The position numbers and the translations under genes are program-made. A stretch of 64,000 nt of DNA from Gigaspora margarita (lineage: Eukaryota; Glomeromycota; Glomeromycetes; Diversisporales; Gigasporaceae), in the NCBI GenBank assembly GCA_009809945.1, contig WTPW01000412.1:363652-427651 (forward strand), in the 5' to 3' direction. The notes under the pieces are model-generated. The model was not told the origin of the DNA and made no database searches. It worked only from the letters and a program-made list of their open reading frames with translations. Positions 22,701-34,085 of this stretch are shown piece by piece (positions within the stretch are counted from its first letter, which is position 1; each line of letters starts with the position of its first letter).

Positions 22701-23464
22701 TGTTAGCATGACTCATTGGGACTATGTAGCAATTAGCTTTGGCATGTGTAAAGATAAGTATATATATATATGTTTGTTTTGTTATTTTGCTATTGTATTT
22801 GTGTATGTACTAACTAATTCTTCTTTTCAAGTAATAGTATTATTTGAAATTGATGGTTATCACACATTGTTCTTTTGGTACTGTTATTAAAATGCTTTTT
22901 TGTTTGCTACATTTGGTATTTAATTTGTTGTTATAGTATGTTAGTATGATTTACTATGCATTGAGATGTTTTTTGAGGTCATATAAGATTTGGTTAAGGT
23001 TAGAATTAGGGTTAGAATTGAAATTAGAAGTAGGTTGCTATAGGCTTTTAGAAAAAAGAAGCAAAGCGAAGACAATAGCTGAAGCAAGTGACTTCAGGTT
23101 CATGGGCTAATGATTATGTTAAAAAAATTTAATTCGTATATATAGCTAAATTGTTGCTATATAAAAAATAAGTAACTGATTACTTAATAATAAAGTAATT
23201 ATTTGGCAATAATATAATTTAAAATATTATACATATATATTATACTGTATATTATTTATATTATATAATGTTTATGATGTTATCACCTATGGTGTACTTT
23301 AGTAAACCTGTTTAATTTTATTAAAATCCAAATACCTATTAACTTTTAAATGGATAGCAGGTTGCATCTCTAGCAATATATGTAATAATGGAAGTAAATT
23401 TCTAGTTATTTCTATAGTAAGGAATAACCAGAAATTTATTTTTTATTCTGCTATTGCATAAGGT
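22701..23464. other. Gene-free AT-rich stretch
   Basis: No gene is recognised. A GGTTAGAATTAGGGTTAGAATTG tract near 23000 is telomere-like but degenerate. Confidence 0.5.
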
Positions 23465-24010
23465 AAGTATGGGTATTGTGACAGAGTTAAGAGAAATTTG
23501 GTATAACTCTGGATCTATTGGCCCAAATTGGATGATTTTGGTATCATTCGATTCGTCTTGATGAGATGAATCAAATGGTACCAAAATCGTTCAATTCTGA
23601 TCACAGGTCACAAGTTATTTACAATCGTATGTTACATGAAATTGGAGGGGTATTGTGGTGGATAAGGGTATTGTGGCGGATTCACAATAAGTCGTGACCT
23701 ATTGGTCCAATTTAAACAATTTTTATACCATTTGAATCGTCTTATCGAGACGATTCGAATGGCACAAAAATTGTTTGATTTCGATCACTGGGTTACAAGA
23801 TATTGGCATTAGAATAGTGTTCAAATATAACATATTAGTTTTTTTTTGATTTAAACATTCGAACACCAATATTTCATGACCCAATGATTGAAATCAAAAA
23901 ATTTTTGTACCATTCAAATTGTCTCGATGAGATGATTCGAATGGTATAAAAATTGTTTAGTTTGGTCTAATAGGTCACGAGTTATAGTGGATCCGCCACA
24001 ATACCCATAA
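23465..24010. mobile_element. Nested palindromic elements with GGGTATTGTGGCGGA ends
   Basis: Three hairpin modules of about 70-85 bases (near 23520-23600, 23715-23790, 23885-23970) each contain ATTCGATTCGTCTTGATGAG-like centres flanked by inverted ACCAAAATCGTT / AACGATTTTGGT arms. On a larger scale GGGTATTGTGGCGGAT (23665) is inverted at ATCCGCCACAATACCC (23990), making one composite palindrome; a diverged end copy lies at 23466 (GGGTATTGTGACAGA). It is non-coding. Confidence 0.65.
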
Positions 24011-24169
24011 TTACTTTATATGCACATATCTACAACCTGAAAAACATCTATTATCCTATCCTTCTACAAGTAAAAAATCTATTTGCTCTATAAAAGATTT
24101 ATTTTCCCACCTATATACCTATTATCTACTCAATTAATCCTTATCTGTTTGTAAAAAACCTATTTATCT

Positions 24170-24936
24170 AGAAAAAAACAATAAAAAAATAAATAAATAA
24201 AATAAATAAACAAAATATTAAAGGTAATTGAAAAAATAATTTAACTCAAATATAATAATAGAAAAAATTTAATAATAATAAATATATAATTTTAAAAAAA
24301 AACAAATATAAAAATATAAATGAAAAAAATAAAAATTTAAAATTAAAACTGAAAAAAAATTATGATAAAAATAAAAAAAAATAAAAAAATAAAAAAATAA
24401 AAAATTTTAATAAAAATAAATATATAATTTAAAAAAAAACAAATTTAAAAAAATACAAAAAAAATTTAAAAAATTAAAACCAAAAAAAAATTTATAATAA
24501 AAATAGAAAAAGCAAAAAAAAGAAAAAAAAAGAAAATATAAATTTAAAAAATATTTTTAAAATAAAAAAAAACAAATAAAGCAATAAAAATAAAAAAAAT
24601 TATAAAATAAAAGAAATAAAAAAACTGAATAAAATTTAATAAAAAANNNNNNNNNNNNNNNNNNNNNNAAAAAATAAACTAAAAAAATAATTGAATAAAA
24701 TAAAAAAAAATAAAACAAAATAAAAAAAAAATAAAAAAAAAACAAATAAAGCAAAAAAAAAAGTTATAAAAAAAATAAAATAAATAAAATACTGAAAAAA
24801 AAATTAAAAAAAAAATAAAAAATATTAAAAACAAAATAAAAAAATAAACAAATAAAAAAAAATAAAAAACAAATAAAAAAAATAAATAAATAAATGAAAA
24901 ATAAAAAAAATTAAAAAAATAAAAAACAATATGCAA
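24170..24936. repeat. A-rich low-complexity tract (AAATAAA-type), with 22-base gap
   Basis: About 770 bases are almost only A and T with strong A excess on the plus strand, in irregular AAAATAAA / AAATTTAAAA units, broken by Ns at 24647-24668. The open frames on the minus strand are poly-Phe/Leu/Tyr artefacts. Confidence 0.85.
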
Positions 24937-25511
24937 ATAGAATTAGCATGTACTAAAGCCAAGTGTTGGCACTACATATCTATATATATATGTCAAAACT
25001 AGTTTTTAATTATACTCAATTTATTAATTGGGTATATGTGAGAATTTTTTTTAACAATACCCAATAATAAGTTACCTCTGCATTGAGTGATAGGAATATT
25101 TAAAATATATATAACTCAAAAATAAGCTATTTACAAATTTTGGTCTTAAAATCATTTATATAAAGAGTTTTAAATATTTAAAAAACTTAATAATATTTTT
25201 TTAGATTATAAAAATAACATCCAGATACCAGATGCCCTTGGGTTTTAAAATATTATAAGAACTAATTAAGTTTATTTGCATATCTAATCAAATTTGTTGA
25301 ATGGGCATTGATATAGATAGTAGTTAAATTTATTTTTATTTTTTTTTAATTTCAACAATAATTTTAAATATTTTAACATTTTTATAAATTAATTATAAAA
25401 TAACTATTGTATTTAATTTAGTTTAGTTTTAATTAATTTTTTATATAATTAAATTAATTTTTGATATTAAAAAATTAATTTCACCAATTTCACCAATTTT
25501 AATATTATATA
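24937..25511. other. Gene-free AT-rich stretch
   Basis: I see no gene or bounded element here. Confidence 0.55.
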
Positions 25512-28045
25512 CATCAGCAAAATAAATATATGAAATCTTTTAAAAGAAATTGCATACCGAAATCTTTTGAAAGAATTGCGATTGACATGAAATCTTTTGA
25601 AAGAATCGCAATCTTTCGAAAGATTTCGGCATGTATTTCTTTTGAAATATTTCGAAATAAATTTTGAAATATTTTGAAATATATTGTGAAATATTGCGAA
25701 ATAGGGCAAATAAAACAATACAACCCTGTACCTAATTATTCCCTTTCCAGGATCACAGGAGGTAATATTTCGCATATTATTACAATAAATGATATACATA
25801 TTTACATAATCATAGTTTTGCAACATTTTCAAATGGTTTCGCATATTTTAGCAATTCAATATAAAATTTTATATTTTTTTATTTATATTATATATTATAT
25901 TTTAGGGAATATTTTTTTGTCGCACCCGCGACATGTCGCACCCCCTGAATCGACCAATCAAATCGCTCGATTTTGTAGGCAAAAAAAAATTTTTTTAAAA
26001 AATTAAAGTTTTTACTTAATAAAGTGTAATATATATATATAATAGTATACNATATAACGTAAAATTTTATTCTGAACAACTTTTTCTAAGTTAGGAAGAT
26101 AGATTGTCTTAGTAAAAAAAGACGTTTTATAAGAAAAAACAAAAATTTCAAAAGTTAGCACATATAAAACTTTTTTTTTTACTAAAACAAACTACCTTTT
26201 TGACTTAGAAAAAGTTATTTAGCGTAAAATTTTGCATATAATACGTAAACATAAATATAGATTTAATTAGTAAAAAAAAAGTTCTATATGTGCTAACGTT
26301 GGAAATTTTTGTTTTTTCTTATAAAACGTCGTTTTTTACTAAGATAATCTATCTTTGTAACTTAGAAAAAGTTGTTCAGAATAAAATTTTACACTATACA
26401 TACAGTTATCGCTTATTTATTCTTATATTTTACTAGTAGAATTTTTTAAAATTTTTTTTTGTCTACAAAATCGGGTGATTTGATTGGTCGAATCACGGGG
26501 GTGTGACATGTCGCGGGTGCGACAAATTTCTATTCCCTATATTTTAAATTTATTTTAAATTAAATATACATTTTTATTCAATATTATATTTTTATTATAT
26601 ATTATTATACAAAAAAAAATGAAAAAAATGACAAAAAAATAAACCCAAAAAAAAGGAAAAAATGAAAACGAAAACGTATTTTAAAATACTTTTGCACTTC
26701 GTCACATATAATTCTAAAAAAACTAGTCCTATACACTTATTTTCGCTTACCCGCAGTTAGCTATTATTTGCTTTTTTGTTTTAACTATTGTTTTGCTTCA
26801 GTTATTTATTTTGTTTTTTCTATCATCTTCATTTCGCTCTTTTTTAAATACTTTCTAAAAATAGTGTAGAAGTAAAAAAATAAAAAATAAAAAAAAACAA
26901 AAAATATAAGCAAACTGAATAAAAAAAAATAAAAACAAAAAAAAAAGAACCCAAAAAAAAATGAAAAAAATGAAAACGAAAACATATTTTAAAATACTTT
27001 CGCACTTTGTCGCATATAATTCCATAAAAAACTAGCCCTACACGCTTATTTTCGCTCACCCTGCAGTTAGCTATTATTTCACTTCTTTGTTTTAACTATC
27101 GTTTTGTTTCAGCTATTTCTTTTGTTTTGGCTATCATTTTCGTTTCGCTCTTTTTTAAATATTTCCTAAAAATAGTAGAGAAGTGAAAAAATAAAAAAAT
27201 ATAAATAAAAAAACAAAAAATATAACAAACTGAATAAAAAAAAAAGAAAGCCCCAAATCTTCATTTTACATGTTTGCCAAATGCTGAAATAGTCTGAATT
27301 AGTTTTCTTGAAAGTGCCAGGAAGTAAGGGTTGTGTTCTTGCAAAGTGCTGGAATAAATTAAATTAATAAAAAAAAAATTAAAAAAAAAACAAAAACAAA
27401 AAAGTGCCAAACAAAAAAAAAATATAGTGAAACCTTGTGAAAACTTGTGCTCAACTAAAACTATTTCTTTAAAAAAACATTCTTGGCAATTTAGAAATTG
27501 CGAAATAATAGTTGTGTTCTTGCAAAATATCATCTGAGTTGGCTTGCAAAGTCAAATCTGCATTCCTGCAAAGTTGTGAAAAGTTGTAGGTTTTCTTGCA
27601 AATCGCCAGAGAAGTTAGGTTGGTATTTTTGTAAAGTGCCAAAATAAAAAGAAAAAAATTAAAAAATAGATAAAAAAAAAAGAAAAAAAAATAAAAGTAA
27701 GAGAAAAAACAAAATGAACAAAAAAAACAAAACAAAACAAATGAAAAAAAAAACAATGTAAAAACTGAAGATCTATAAACAGATCAATCTGATCTTGTAA
27801 TACAGAGTTTGTAGATTATATTCGAACATTATCAAAACATTTTGAACAATGCGCTCTTGTTACCAGCATGATCCATGTTGCAAATCTACTGATCTAGCTT
27901 GGTTTCACATGTCTAACATAGTTTCAAAAAATATTTCAAAATATTTTGAATACTAAAATATTTCGAAATATATTGCAAAATATTTTGAAATTAATTGCAT
28001 TAGCAAAATCTTTCGAAAGATTTTGGTACTATAAATTTGCTGATG
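25512..28045 (-). mobile_element. TTTCGAAATATTTCGAAA element, copy 2, reverse orientation
   Basis: The ends CATCAGCAAAATAAATATAT (25512) and AAATTTGCTGATG (ending 28045) match copy 1 at 10358-12268. The left part (25512-25880) is the reverse of the right part of copy 1, and 27740-28045 is the reverse of its left part (AGATCTATAAACAGATC, TGTAATACAGA). The middle (26546-27740) holds two copies of a module with AAAACGAAAACATATTTTAAAATACTTTCGCACTT and CGCAGTTAGCTATTATT, then A-rich DNA. A Mutator-like element (25905-26537) has landed inside. There is no coding sequence. Confidence 0.7.
25905..26537. mobile_element. Mutator-like (MULE) non-autonomous element with 9-bp TSD
   Basis: The perfect 9-base repeat TATATTTTA flanks the element (25896-25904 and 26538-26546). 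The terminal inverted repeats are long, about 75 bases or more, beginning GGGAATA and containing TTGTCGCACCCGCGACATGT and GACCAATCAAATC in both arms; the inverted similarity continues to the centre. Nine-base duplications with long TIRs are the hallmark of Mutator-type transposons. It is younger than the element that carries it. Confidence 0.85.
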
Positions 28046-29928
28046 TAATTAGCAATTTTTACAAAAATTTTTTATTAAAAAAAGCAATTTCACTATCATC
28101 TATAAGTATTGAGATATTTTTAATCAAAGTTGAAACCAATTTTTGCTACAGCTTATATAGTGGCCTACCATATTATTGTGGACTCTTTTTAAAAATTTAT
28201 ACAGAGCTAAATATTTAAGTTATTAAACCAAAAATTATATTATAAATTCTTTAAATCTATATCTTTTAAATAAAAAAAGGTTATCAGATTTTATGCTACA
28301 GTTTTTAAATTAATTAAGTTTAAGCAAAAAATTGGATTTTTATATTTGACCAGTTTTATTGTTGCACAAAATTAATTAAAATAATAGCTGTATAGTAAAA
28401 ATTAATTTTTTATTAAGCTAATTAAATTTCAAAAATAAGCAAAAATTATTCAGTATGGCAAATTATATATAATCTCAAAATTTTTATAAAATTTTAAAAA
28501 ATTTTAATATAGTTATTATTTTGAAATATAGTAATACAATTATTAATTCAAAATTATATTAATTACCAAATATAGTAATTTTATTACTATATATAGGGGT
28601 CATCTAAAGCCTTGTACCCTTTATATATTAATTTACATACTGCATAAATTGTATTCTTGATATCTATATAACCTGCTAACCTTAAATGCATCAAAAATGA
28701 ACCCTAACGAGGTAAAGGCTTTAGCAATCTTCTATATATAGTAATTAAATAAATATTTGTTGAAAAATTATAAAATTTTTAAGATATATGCAATTTGTTT
28801 TGCTAAATAACTTTATTTAAAAAAATTGCTAGTTTATTACTAAAAAATTTAAGTTTATATATTACTATATTTAGTAATTCTAGTTACTATGAAAACTATA
28901 TTAAAATTTAGCAACAACTTTTTCCAATGATCACTTGGACCAAATTTTTAATAGAAGAAAACAAAAAGTTTTTTGCTGAAGCATTGTTAGTATTACAGGA
29001 CCTACAGTTTTTACAAAGGTCAATCTTACTCTGGAGAACTCCTTTGATATATTCGGCATGCAAGCTAGAAGCGTTTTAGTACAAGATAACTAGCAAATGA
29101 TGGAGCTCTTGTACAGAAAATTTTGGTGTAGTTATCATTTCCACTCTGTCAACGAAGTAACCTGTGATAAAATAAAAGGGAACAACAAAGAAATGAGTTT
29201 TCTGACCACACTCTTCTATAAATTTTTTACAAGTGATTCCTCTCTTTCACTTTTCTCACTTTCTTGCTGATTTTTCAAAATTTTCGATAAAAGTGATGAT
29301 TTGGTTTACCCTTTTCAAAGATTAGCATTGTTTACTTTTCCAAATTCAGACAGACCCAGTAGAATGCAATCACGTGATGTGTTTGTTTATGGATACAGTA
29401 TCAGTGCTACTCCATACGATATTGCTCCAGTCGATAGTTAAGGGATATCTGAGATTGGACATTTGGTTGGAAGAAGATATAAATTAAGGCGTAGCTTTAA
29501 AATAGAGATATATAATAGTTGCATTTGTTATATAATTTTTATTAAGCCTGACACAGATTATAATAGTGTATTCTTTTTCCATTTTTATTTTGTTTTGTTC
29601 CTTTTGTTAGATTATCCTTGTGTTTATACCATGTAGTTTTTTTTTTTTTTTTTTCCTTCTATTTTTCATTTTGTTTGTTTTTCTTTTTTCTTTTTTTATT
29701 TCTCATTTTCTTGGCTTTTGTTTTTTTTTCTTTTTCTTTACCCCTTTCCTTATTTTGTCCTTATTAAATTCCTTGTTAATTAAAGGAATACGAAGGAGAG
29801 AAGAAGCCATTTTGGTGTGGCACTTAGACTAGTTTAACATAGCCTTATACTTGCCGCCTAAATTCAAATCTATAAATTCCAATTCCAAATTCCAAATCCC
29901 ACTATCAAAATCCCAAAATCAAATTAAG

Positions 29929-30072
29929 TACAAATCCCAAATTAGGTACAAATCCCAAATTAGGTACAAATCCCAAATTAGGTACAAATCCCAAATTAGG
30001 TACAAATCCCAAATTAGATACAAATCCCAAATTAGATACAAATCCCAAATTAGATACAAATCCCAAATTAAT
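29929..30072. repeat. 18-bp minisatellite TACAAATCCCAAATTAGG, 8 units
   Basis: Eight units start at 29929, 29947, 29965, 29983, 30001, 30019, 30037 and 30055; the first differs at its 3' neighbour and the last three carry GATACAAAT instead of GGTACAAAT. The 18-base unit is a multiple of three and keeps a frame open with a repeated QIRYKS hexapeptide, but it sits in transposon DNA and there is no reason to call it a gene. Confidence 0.9.
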
Positions 30073-31360
30073 ACTAAAAATAAATTTAATATAACAGATA
30101 ATAACTAATAATAATAATTTTTAATTGTTAATGAACTTAAATTTTATATGCAATAACTTTTGAAATAATTTCTTGTATTCTAAATATTATTCTTGGTATC
30201 AGTGTCCTTCTTTATTTTTTTTGAATTCATTTAAGTAAAATTTAATTTTTTTTGGAACTTAATATGTATAAAAAAAAAAAACTTAAATACAATAAATTTG
30301 AGTGATTATATATAGATACCCAAAGGTACATATACCCACATCATGTGACCTATAGATCGCCACTAAAATTCAAGATCAGGTGTAACATTACACAATTAGG
30401 AAAATTCAAAACAAACCTTCGTTTTGACAAAAATCGCTCATTTCGCAAAAAATTGCATACTAAACCACCTTCTGTGCATTAATAAAAAGTTTTTCTTAAG
30501 CGATTTTACTACATAATAGCTTAAGCCCTAACTCTAACATAGTTCTTACCCTAACCCTAACCTGATATAAACAATGTCAGTATTACTTAATATCATATGA
30601 TCAAAATAATGGGTACAAAATTTAAATGTACTCTATTGGTATTTCTACATTAATTCTAAATTTGATATTTAAAAATATATTATTGCAAATAGCAATTTTG
30701 CTTTTATATTTATTCTTATTATATTAATTATTGCAAAATAATTATTGAAAAGACAACTACTTCTGCAAAACAATTTTACTTTTACATTTATAGTAATTTA
30801 TTACCTATTTGTAATACTAATTGTACTTGTAAAACTTACTTATATACTTATAACTTTTGAAAGAATATTATTAAGCCTTAAAAAAAATTTTTATAAATTA
30901 ACTTGAAACTAATTAAAAGTTTATTAAAGATGAGTTTGTTTTGTCACAACTTAATTAAAAATTTTCTTCTTATACAATTTATTTAATCTTTAGTNAATAA
31001 TTGTAAAANATAACTATAAAGTAAATTAAAAAATNTATNTATTAAATTTGTTTCAAATTACATATTNTATTTTATAATTCTAAAAGCCAACATAGTTTAA
31101 AATTAATGCAGANCATACTAGCAAATTTAATTGTTAATATTTCAAAATTTGCAAGCTTGATATGTTTTGATCCAATAATATTTAGTAGTTCTAATAGTAT
31201 ATAAAAATATAATTCTCTCATATAATAAAATAAAGAGTTTACTATATTGATTAAAAGATTTGCTATCAAGAAATTTAGTAAACTTTCAAATACATTACAA
31301 AATAAAAATAAAAATTTATGTAATTTAGTTATTTTAAAAATTACTGTATTAATATAGATT

Positions 31361-32634
31361 TTTTTTTTTTTAATATTAAGGTGACCATTTAGGTACCCTG
31401 GCACTTTATTGGTACAAATGGGTTGGCCCGGTCATAACGACTATGCCACATATTACATTTGTATAACGAGAGTACAACCAGCCACTTACACTTTTGGTGT
31501 CATTTCACACTAGCTGCTATATCTACAACCCAACTATGGGATTGCCTGTTTAAACCCTCTGGCTTCTATCCATGTTCTATGTTCCTTCCAACATACCCCT
31601 TTTGGGAGCTAATTTACCGTGAGAAGTACTCTGAGGCTTTAGCCAAACCCCTTACAGAGGGCATTTGCCCCTGTAGTAAACCTGGTAGAGCGGTACCTAT
31701 CCCACTTTAGGTATTCACCTACACTTCAGTAATATCTGCTACAGCTTTTTTGTATACTTGCAGTCAGGGCTAACCATTAAACCGCTACCGTTACCTACTT
31801 CTGCCCTTGCGAAGTTCACCTTACCCCAGTACACCCATCCCTATACTTGCTGGCAAAACACGGACAAATCCCAAATTCAAAAAAAATAATTGCTATTTGT
31901 AAAAGATTTAATCAAAAAGTAGATTTAAAATTTTGCAAATATATTATCTTTAACAATAAGAATATCTACTATTTGTTTAAACAAAGATTATTAATAAAGT
32001 TTTTGAGAAATTAATTTGGGATGTATTTGGGATTTGGGCACGGACAAATCCCAAACTATAGTAATTTGGGATTTTGCCAACATGTATATCTGTCCCATCC
32101 TTTTCAAGATATTACTAGTATTCTGAACTATTAATTCAGTTGGCCCGGAAGGATCAGTCAGCCCAGCGTTAGGATGCCTTAGGTCTCCCTTTCCTTGGTC
32201 CATGCTTCCGTAACGCATGTTCTTTTCCTCCGGTGCAACTCCGGCAGCCAGGTTGGTGGACCCCCTCTTGCTATAGAGGCTCTTGCCCATCTGGTCTTTC
32301 CAGCTTTTCTCTATCCGATTCCGTTCTTTATGCACCATCGAAAGCTTGGTTACTTCTCCGCTCAGGTCTTGCCAAGCATGTTCCGTCCCTGCAATGTCCC
32401 CAAGATTTTTACGCCATATTGGTCATGTCGTACATGATTACCTCCATAGCTCCCAAGTTAATTGGTGTGACCCAGACTACAGGTCCTATGACCCAACTTT
32501 GTATTGCAGATAAACAGTACAGTAACACAGATATGATTTTCTGAAAATGTCTCTAGTGGGATTCGAACTCATGTACCTTTGTTACGAATTGCTTGGGGGG
32601 TGACAACCATCCAACTACGCTATGTCGCCACACC
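31361..32634 (-). mobile_element. tRNA-headed SINE, family 2, with perfect 17-bp TSD
   Basis: The 17-base repeat CTGTATTAATATAGATT flanks the element (31344-31360 and 32635-32651). Read on the minus strand it begins with a tRNA-like head containing GACATAGCGTAGTTGGATGG (A box) and ATGAGTTCGAATCCCAC (B box) and ends in a poly(A) tail (T11 at 31361). At about 1.27 kb it is long for a SINE; some of this is a CCCAAAT element inside it (31853-32083). GC content is clearly higher than the surroundings. Confidence 0.8.
31853..32083. mobile_element. Small CCCAAAT inverted-repeat element inside the SINE
   Basis: The left GGCAAAACACGGACAAATCC is mirrored by GGGATTTGGGCACGG and GGGATTTTGCC at the right. 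The AATCCCAAAT motif is the one that fills the ends of the larger 29828-33705 element, which suggests related families. Confidence 0.5.
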
Positions 32635-32929
32635 CTGTATTAATATAGATTCAATTGCATCTGTTTTAATAATCTAATAATTACTTAATTAAATTAATAT
32701 TAAAATATAAAATAGATTATGCAAGATGTTAAATAAACTACAAATAACTCTGAAAATTATAAACCTGTTCATAATGAACACTATAACATATACACTATAA
32801 CAAGCATACTATAACAAACCAAACACTATATGACAAGCTCTTTTTTTTTTGCAATTTTACTACAAGTTGGTAAATTATATGTATAATAGTATAAAGTGAA
32901 ACTTTGAAACCTTTGAAACTTAAGTATTC

Positions 32930-33480
32930 TATGTACATATGTTGTATATGCTATATTTTCCTGAAAATAGGCTACCTTTTTTGGGCAAAAAGTTACACAA
33001 AAAATTGGGGGTAGTTTATTTTCAGGTAAAATCGATTTTTGGCCGATCGCAGAAAGTTGTTACATAGTAAAGTCCAAATTTTACTATATAAATTGATTAA
33101 TATTGCTTAAGTAAACTTATTTAAAAGATCAAAATACACTTACTCTAAAATTTTTGGCAATATTGGAGAACTTTTTATTATTTAACTTTTAATTTTTACG
33201 TTCGTCGAATATATTTTTTTAAAAAATTTTAATTTTTTTGCCGAACGTAAAATCAAAAGTCAAATAATAAAAAGTTCTTTAATCTTGTCGAAAATTTTAG
33301 AGTACATGTATATTGATCTTCTAAATAAGTTTACTTAAGCAACTTTAATCGATTTACATAGAAAAAGTTGGACTTTACTATGTAGTGACTATTGTCAATC
33401 GTGCGGTAGCTTATTTTCAGATTAAAGATGTTTTGGAGTTTTTTGACCAAAAGAGGAGGAAAATATGGTATGTTGTATAT
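32930..33480. mobile_element. Long palindromic MITE, family P, copy 2
   Basis: The same element as 8850-9357: TACATAGTAAAGTCC, ACTTAAGTAAAC, TTTTTACGTTCGTCGAATAT and their complements are arranged around a centre near 33220. Terminal repeats TATATGCTATATTTTCCT and AGGAAAATATGGTATG are inverted. It lies inside the 29828-33705 element. Confidence 0.7.
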
Positions 33481-34085
33481 GCATTGCTACTAGATTATTA
33501 ATTACATATTTTGGAATTTGAATAATTTTAGGATTTGGAATAAATTTGGGATTTGAAAGATTTTGGGATTTGGGATATATATAAAAGGTAAATACTATTT
33601 GGGCATTTGGCACTTTTGATATTAAAATCCCAAATAGGTTTTAACTATTTGGGATTTGGGATTTTATCCTGGGCCACTAATTTGGGCAGCAAGTATACAT
33701 AGCCTCTAGTTTTTAGATTGGTTTTCAAATTAGTGCGGCAGGTTGCACTTTGGTACCATTAAGGCAGCCGGGTGATGTCAAGTTTGCAAATTAGGAGTAA
33801 ACAAGTGAATTAATATAGCAATATACTTAGTATCTTAATAAAATACTGGCAAACCACCTAAGTGAAAAAAAAAATATTAAAATTTAAAAAATTAGTCAAA
33901 TGTAAAAATTTAAAATTTTACTTAATTATTTCAAAAACTGTAGCATAAAATTTTTAAACTTTTTTTTATTTAAAAGATATAGATTTAAAGAATTTATAAT
34001 TTAATTTTTAGCTTAATATCTTAGATATTTAGCTTTGTATAAATTTTTAAAAAGTGTTCATAATAATATGGTAGGCCACTGTATT

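Larger units (their letters stand above)
29828..33705. mobile_element. 3.9-kb inverted-repeat element with subterminal AATCCCAAAT arrays
   Basis: The ends are imperfect inverted repeats: ACTAGTTTAACATAGCC and TATACTTGCCGCCTAAATT at the left, AACTAGAGGCTATG and TATACTTGCTGCCCAAATT read from the right. Just inside both ends lie arrays of CCCAAATT / AATTTGGG (29870-30075; 33525-33665). No transposase is visible; much of the interior is later insertions (31361-32634, 32930-33480). A TACCCTAACCCTAACC tract lies at 30546-30561. Exact borders and target duplication are uncertain. Confidence 0.6.
28911..33873 (+). mobile_element. Poly(A) retroposon family A/B/C, copy C, heavily interrupted
   Basis: The 13-bp direct repeats ATATTAAAATTTA (28898-28910 and 33874-33886) flank a copy that starts AACTTTTTCCAATGATCACTTGG and ends in an A-run (33865-33873) after AATAAAATACTGG. 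The 5' part (28911-29825) and the 3' part (about 33706-33873, GGCAGGTTGCACTTTGGTAC) are separated by the 29828-33705 insertion. The peptide fragment IYSACK of copy A is recognisable at about 29049-29066, but stops follow directly. Confidence 0.65.
28136..34085. repeat. Arms of an old palindrome, now split by retroposon copy C
   Basis: Bases about 28136-28330 (TATAGTGGCCTACCATATTA, AAATTCTTTAAATCTATATC, TTTTATGCTACAG) are inverted at about 33920-34085 (CTGTAGCATAAAA, GATATAGATTTAAAGAATTT, AATATGGTAGGCCACT). Removing the retroposon at 28911-33873 leaves an inverted-repeat locus of about 1 kb. Confidence 0.65.

Noticed and set aside
22552-22890. 112-codon hydrophobic frame
   Set aside because: It begins in a T-rich minisatellite whose 58-base unit is not a multiple of three; hydrophobicity reflects T-richness.
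24557-24936. Minus-strand frames rich in Phe, Tyr, Leu and Ile
   Set aside because: They are translations of an A-rich low-complexity tract, with no domain and no codon signal.
29929-30072. CRISPR-like regular repeats
   Set aside because: The units are contiguous with no spacers and the genome is eukaryotic; this is a minisatellite.
29851-30108. Open frame with eight QIRYKS repeats
   Set aside because: The frame is open only because the 18-bp minisatellite is a multiple of three; it sits at the end of a transposon.
31991-32338. 115-codon minus-strand frame and overlapping plus-strand frames at 32195-32544
   Set aside because: All lie in the body of a SINE with exact TSDs; frames overlap in several phases and no domain is recognised.
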